A model generated the notes under the pieces. The model searched no databases. It saw nothing but the letters and a program-made list of their open reading frames with translations, and was not told the DNA's origin. Positions 61,077-64,000 of a stretch of DNA of 64,000 nt are shown here, in pieces; position 1 is the stretch's first letter; each line of letters opens with the position of its first letter. The position numbers and the translations under genes were made by a program. The DNA is taken from the NCBI GenBank assembly GCA_039819065.1, contig JBCBSS010000017.1:1-64000 (forward strand). Reading direction: 5' to 3'. The stretch comes from JBCBSS01 sp039819065 (lineage in GTDB: Bacteria > Bacteroidota > Bacteroidia > Cytophagales > Cyclobacteriaceae).

Positions 61077-64000
61077 CTATTTCAAAGAAATCAATCCTTC
61101 TTCTTTGAGGACTTTCTTATCCCAGTAAAGTGCCTGGAGTTTGCCATCGTTATTCGCCACCAAAACGACTTCTTTCTTTTGTTTTCCTACTTTGATCAGT
61201 TTCATGTCCTTGGCATCGTGAGGAGCAAAAAAGCCGCTTTCGCTCAATGGCACCGCTTCGAAGTTACCTTGTCCGTCTCCGGTGAGGTATACCCCCATGC
61301 CAGCATCGTTACGTGGTGTTTCGATCTCGGAGGTGTACAGATTGCCTGACATCAATAAGTCTAGTTTTCCATCCAGGTTCACATCTTTTATGAGGATGTT
61401 GTTGATGGATGAGAATTGCGCTTCCAGAGGCAGGGGTTTCACTTCAAAAGTACCGTCGCCTTTATTCTCAATGTAGCTGGATGCAAATGTTTTGGCTTGA
61501 TAGTGCAGTGCCGTTTCCAGATTGTCTCCATACACATCGAAGAGGTTGGCTTCACCGAATGATTCGTAAGTTGGGAATTTCTCCTGCAATTCTGGTATTT
61601 GTTCGGAAGAACAAGATCTGCCTCTTACTGGGAATGATTCGCCATGTTCATAGTAACTCAATACAATATCAAGAGAACCATTGTCATCAAAGTCGCTACT
61701 ATACACCTCAAACGGTTCTTCCTCCGAGGCCTTGTATTTATAATTCAGTCCTAAGTTACCGGCGATTAAGTCCATGTCTCCATCGCCATCAAAATCAGCA
61801 GATGCAATGTCAAAATACCATCCGGTGGTGTTTTCGAGTCCCGCACTAGCCGTGATATTAGTAAACAAGTCTCCATCATTTCTCAACATCATCACTGGCA
61901 TCCATTCTCCTACTACGGTCAGGTCAAGCTGTCCATCTCCGTTGAAATCGACCCATTCCGCTGCTGTCACCATACCTGCCTTCATTAACTCAGGTGATAC
62001 TTTCTCGGTGATATCGGTGAATTTGCCTCCTTCATTGCGGAGTATGTAACTTCTGGTGGGTTTAGGATATTGCCCCGGCACCATTCTACCGCCTACAAAC
62101 AAGTCCATGTCTCCATCACCATCGAAATCAGCTGGATATACACGGGAATTAGAGGTAGTCATATCTGGTAAGGCTTCCGCGTTGCGAGACAGTTTACCTT
62201 TACCATTGTTGAAATAGAGCCTGTCCTGTTGTTCAGGAGTACCTTGTAAATGTTCGTTGCCTCCGCTGGTCACAAACAAGTCTAAATCACCGTCGCTATC
62301 AGCGTCAAAAAAGACAGCGCCCATGTCTTCGTGTATTTTGTCTTCTTCGAGGAAAGGCTGATCAGAACGTACGAACTTCTCGTTTCGAGTTTGGATAAAC
62401 AGTGCGCCGGCGTGACCAACCGCTCCACCTACGTAGAAGTCATCAAGGCCATCTCCGTTTATATCTCCAACGGTCAGGCCAGGACCGAACTTTGACATCT
62501 TATGGGGCAATAGCACTTCACGTCTGAAGTCATTGAAGTTGTTTTCCTTATGCTTATAATCGATCTCCAGTACGTCGGCTACTTCAAAGAAAAGCGTGGG
62601 TTTTTGCGGTTTGCCTTGAGGGATTTTTCCCGCTTCAGCGTAATTAGGGATTAAATAGGAATTAGCCGGAACATTTTCCTTTGACCAATACTTACCATCG
62701 GGCCAGGTCACTTCTACTTTTTCTATGGTTTTAATATCTCCCAGACCAAAATGAGCTACATCTTCACTTTTGGACATATAGCCACGTACATTGGTCAATT
62801 CAACCATCTGCGACATGGAACCGTCTTGATAAACCTTGATTCTGGCACCATAAGCAGGTGCGCCGAATTGGTTCTTCACACCAACTTTCAAGTAGTTGCC
62901 TAAACCTCTTTCTACGGTATTGTTTCTATAAATGTGCGATACATCATCTACGTTACTCACTATCAAATCAATGTCTCCGTCTAAATCAAGATCAGCGTAG
63001 GATGCTCCGTGAGATAGCGTAGGTATATCTAGCCCCCATTCTTCAATTTTCTTGGAGAAAGTCAGGTCCCCATTATTGCGGGCTACATAGTTTTCTAGTT
63101 TGTCTACTGGGAACATTTCCACGAAATCCATCACGTCGATCAAGTCGTTCAGTTGTTTGCCTTCTTTCTTCGCGATCACTTCCAGGCTGTCTAGCTTTCT
63201 GGTGATCTGCTTTTCAGCATCTGCATATCGTTGGTTGCGCTTGATACCATTGGTTACGAAAAGGTCTTTCCAACCATCGTTGTCAAAGTCGGCGAAAAGA
63301 GGGCCCCAGCTCCAGTCTGTACTGGAAACACCAGCTAGTTGAGCAATTTCACTGAAGGTGCCATTTCCATTGTTTTTCTGGAGTGCATTGAACATGTATT
63401 GGTAGTGCCAACCCATTTTCACTGTTTTCCAGAAATTCTCTGGTTGCATACCTCCCATATAGGTTTTGATACGCTTATGATCTTCGGCTACCATATCGAC
63501 CGTGAAAATGTCAAGTAGTCCGTCATTATCGTAATCTGCCACATCGCTTCCCATGCTGAAATTGGACATGTGCTTGAGGGCAATATTAGCTCGGTTGTTG
63601 AAAGAGCTGTCCCTGGCATTCATGTAAAGATGGTCCGGTCTATCAAAATCATTGGTAACATAGACATCTGGCCAACTATCATTGTTAAAGTCGCCAGCTG
63701 TAGCAGACAACCCGTAGGCGTAGTTGTTAACATTGACGGCCAATGTCACATCGACAAACGAGCCGTTCATGTTTTTAAAGAACTTATCACTATAAAGTAG
63801 GCTGCTGAGCTCCATGGTGTTTACACCGTTTCCTTGGCGCTTTCCTACACTAGGTGGCTGATTCACCAAATACAAGTCTATCAATCCATCTTTATCAAAG
63901 TCTACAAAATTGGCCTGTATGGATAAGCCCCGATCTGCTAGTTTGTAATCTGCTGCTCGTTCTTCGAAAGTAAGGTCGCCTTTGTTGATATACAGAAGGT
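61077..64000 (-). CDS. CRTAC1-like ASPIC/FG-GAP repeat protein (N-terminus outside window)
   Basis: At least 974 residues; the frame stays open to the right edge, so the TTG at 63884 is internal and the start is beyond the window. Repeated F-x-D-x-D-G/N-D-G-x-x-D-L/I-x-V FG-GAP/VCBS motifs mark beta-propeller blades with calcium sites. A central ASPIC-UnbV segment (G-A-R-I-K-V-Y...V-T-W-P-D-G-K) lies near 62.7-62.9 kb, between the two FG-GAP arrays. These proteins are exported in Bacteroidota, often next to SusC/SusD-like systems, as is the case here. No signal peptide can be seen because the start is missing. Confidence 0.9.
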   Translation of the reverse strand, partial: LLYINKGDLTFEERAADYKLADRGLSIQANFVDFDKDGLIDLYLVNQPPSVGKRQGNGVNTMELSSLLYSDKFFKNMNGSFVDVTLAVNVNNYAYGLSATAGDFNNDSWPDVYVTNDFDRPDHLYMNARDSSFNNRANIALKHMSNFSMGSDVADYDNDGLLDIFTVDMVAEDHKRIKTYMGGMQPENFWKTVKMGWHYQYMFNALQKNNGNGTFSEIAQLAGVSSTDWSWGPLFADFDNDGWKDLFVTNGIKRNQRYADAEKQITRKLDSLEVIAKKEGKQLNDLIDVMDFVEMFPVDKLENYVARNNGDLTFSKKIEEWGLDIPTLSHGASYADLDLDGDIDLIVSNVDDVSHIYRNNTVERGLGNYLKVGVKNQFGAPAYGARIKVYQDGSMSQMVELTNVRGYMSKSEDVAHFGLGDIKTIEKVEVTWPDGKYWSKENVPANSYLIPNYAEAGKIPQGKPQKPTLFFEVADVLEIDYKHKENNFNDFRREVLLPHKMSKFGPGLTVGDINGDGLDDFYVGGAVGHAGALFIQTRNEKFVRSDQPFLEEDKIHEDMGAVFFDADSDGDLDLFVTSGGNEHLQGTPEQQDRLYFNNGKGKLSRNAEALPDMTTSNSRVYPADFDGDGDMDLFVGGRMVPGQYPKPTRSYILRNEGGKFTDITEKVSPELMKAGMVTAAEWVDFNGDGQLDLTVVGEWMPVMMLRNDGDLFTNITASAGLENTTGWYFDIASADFDGDGDMDLIAGNLGLNYKYKASEEEPFEVYSSDFDDNGSLDIVLSYYEHGESFPVRGRSCSSEQIPELQEKFPTYESFGEANLFDVYGDNLETALHYQAKTFASSYIENKGDGTFEVKPLPLEAQFSSINNILIKDVNLDGKLDLLMSGNLYTSEIETPRNDAGMGVYLTGDGQGNFEAVPLSESGFFAPHDAKDMKLIKVGKQKKEVVLVANNDGKLQALYWDKKVLKEEGLISLK

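Noticed and set aside
1..64000. tRNA, rRNA or riboswitch
   Set aside because: Intergenic regions were read for clover-leaf and common conserved cores; none convinced me, though a covariance-model scan would be decisive.

Overview
The window looks like chromosomal DNA of a Bacteroidota member, most likely a marine or environmental Cytophagales relative. The evidence is a SusC/SusD pair, a type IX secretion C-terminal sorting domain on a thrombospondin-type-3 repeat protein, CRTAC1-like ASPIC/FG-GAP proteins, TonB-dependent receptors with carboxypeptidase-like N-terminal domains, and a glycine-leader small peptide of the Bacteroidota natural-product type. The species assignment is inference. 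No rRNA, tRNA, CRISPR array, integrase or transposase was recognised.

Layout. 1-6.2 kb holds a co-directional set: two tandem TPM-domain membrane proteins (the first cut by the window edge), a DUF4178 protein, a small lipoprotein, a DUF350 membrane protein and a membrane-fused spermidine synthase. 6.2-13.3 kb holds three small paralogous membrane proteins around a very large repetitive T9SS-exported Tsp3 protein. 13.3-15.9 kb has a GlxA-type regulator and small genes. 15.9-18.3 kb is a tightly overlapping alkylation-repair operon in which the parts of Ada are split over separate genes beside AlkB and another 2OG-Fe(II) oxygenase. 18.4-20.7 kb is a divergent LysR/SbtA bicarbonate-transport pair. 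21.5-30.1 kb contains a second polyamine-related locus: an FAD amine-oxidase-like protein with a membrane partner, a hybrid histidine kinase, and a gapless operon of SpeD, a voltage-gated-type K+ channel and a divergent second spermidine synthase. 30.4-34.6 kb has polyphosphate kinase, a stretch of inverted-repeat elements, an overlooked 56-residue double-glycine peptide, and an HD domain fused to a Pycsar-effector-like membrane domain. 34.9-37.6 kb has an SdiA-regulated-type lipoprotein, a rhomboid protease and an AraC regulator. 37.8-46.9 kb is a single giant gene for a sigma-54 activator with fifteen tandem GAF-like domains. 47.6-49.3 kb has a DsbA-like oxidoreductase and an old-yellow enzyme. 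49.8-64 kb is an outer-membrane uptake region: SusC/SusD, TonB receptor plus SGNH-fold lipoprotein, and a large ASPIC/FG-GAP protein cut by the right edge.

The most interesting unit is the pair of polyamine loci. Between them they encode the enzymes that make decarboxylated AdoMet and transfer aminopropyl groups, membrane proteins of families (DUF350, DUF4178, TPM) that recur together, an ion channel and a possible polyamine oxidase. This suggests a membrane-stress or ion-flux system using polyamines as effectors. Other strong points are the 15-GAF regulator, the orphan HD-PycTM fusion, the RiPP-like peptide, the split Ada operon, an SGNH protein that appears to have lost its catalytic residues, and several families of dispersed palindromic repeats in the gaps at 15, 21, 32 and 60 kb.
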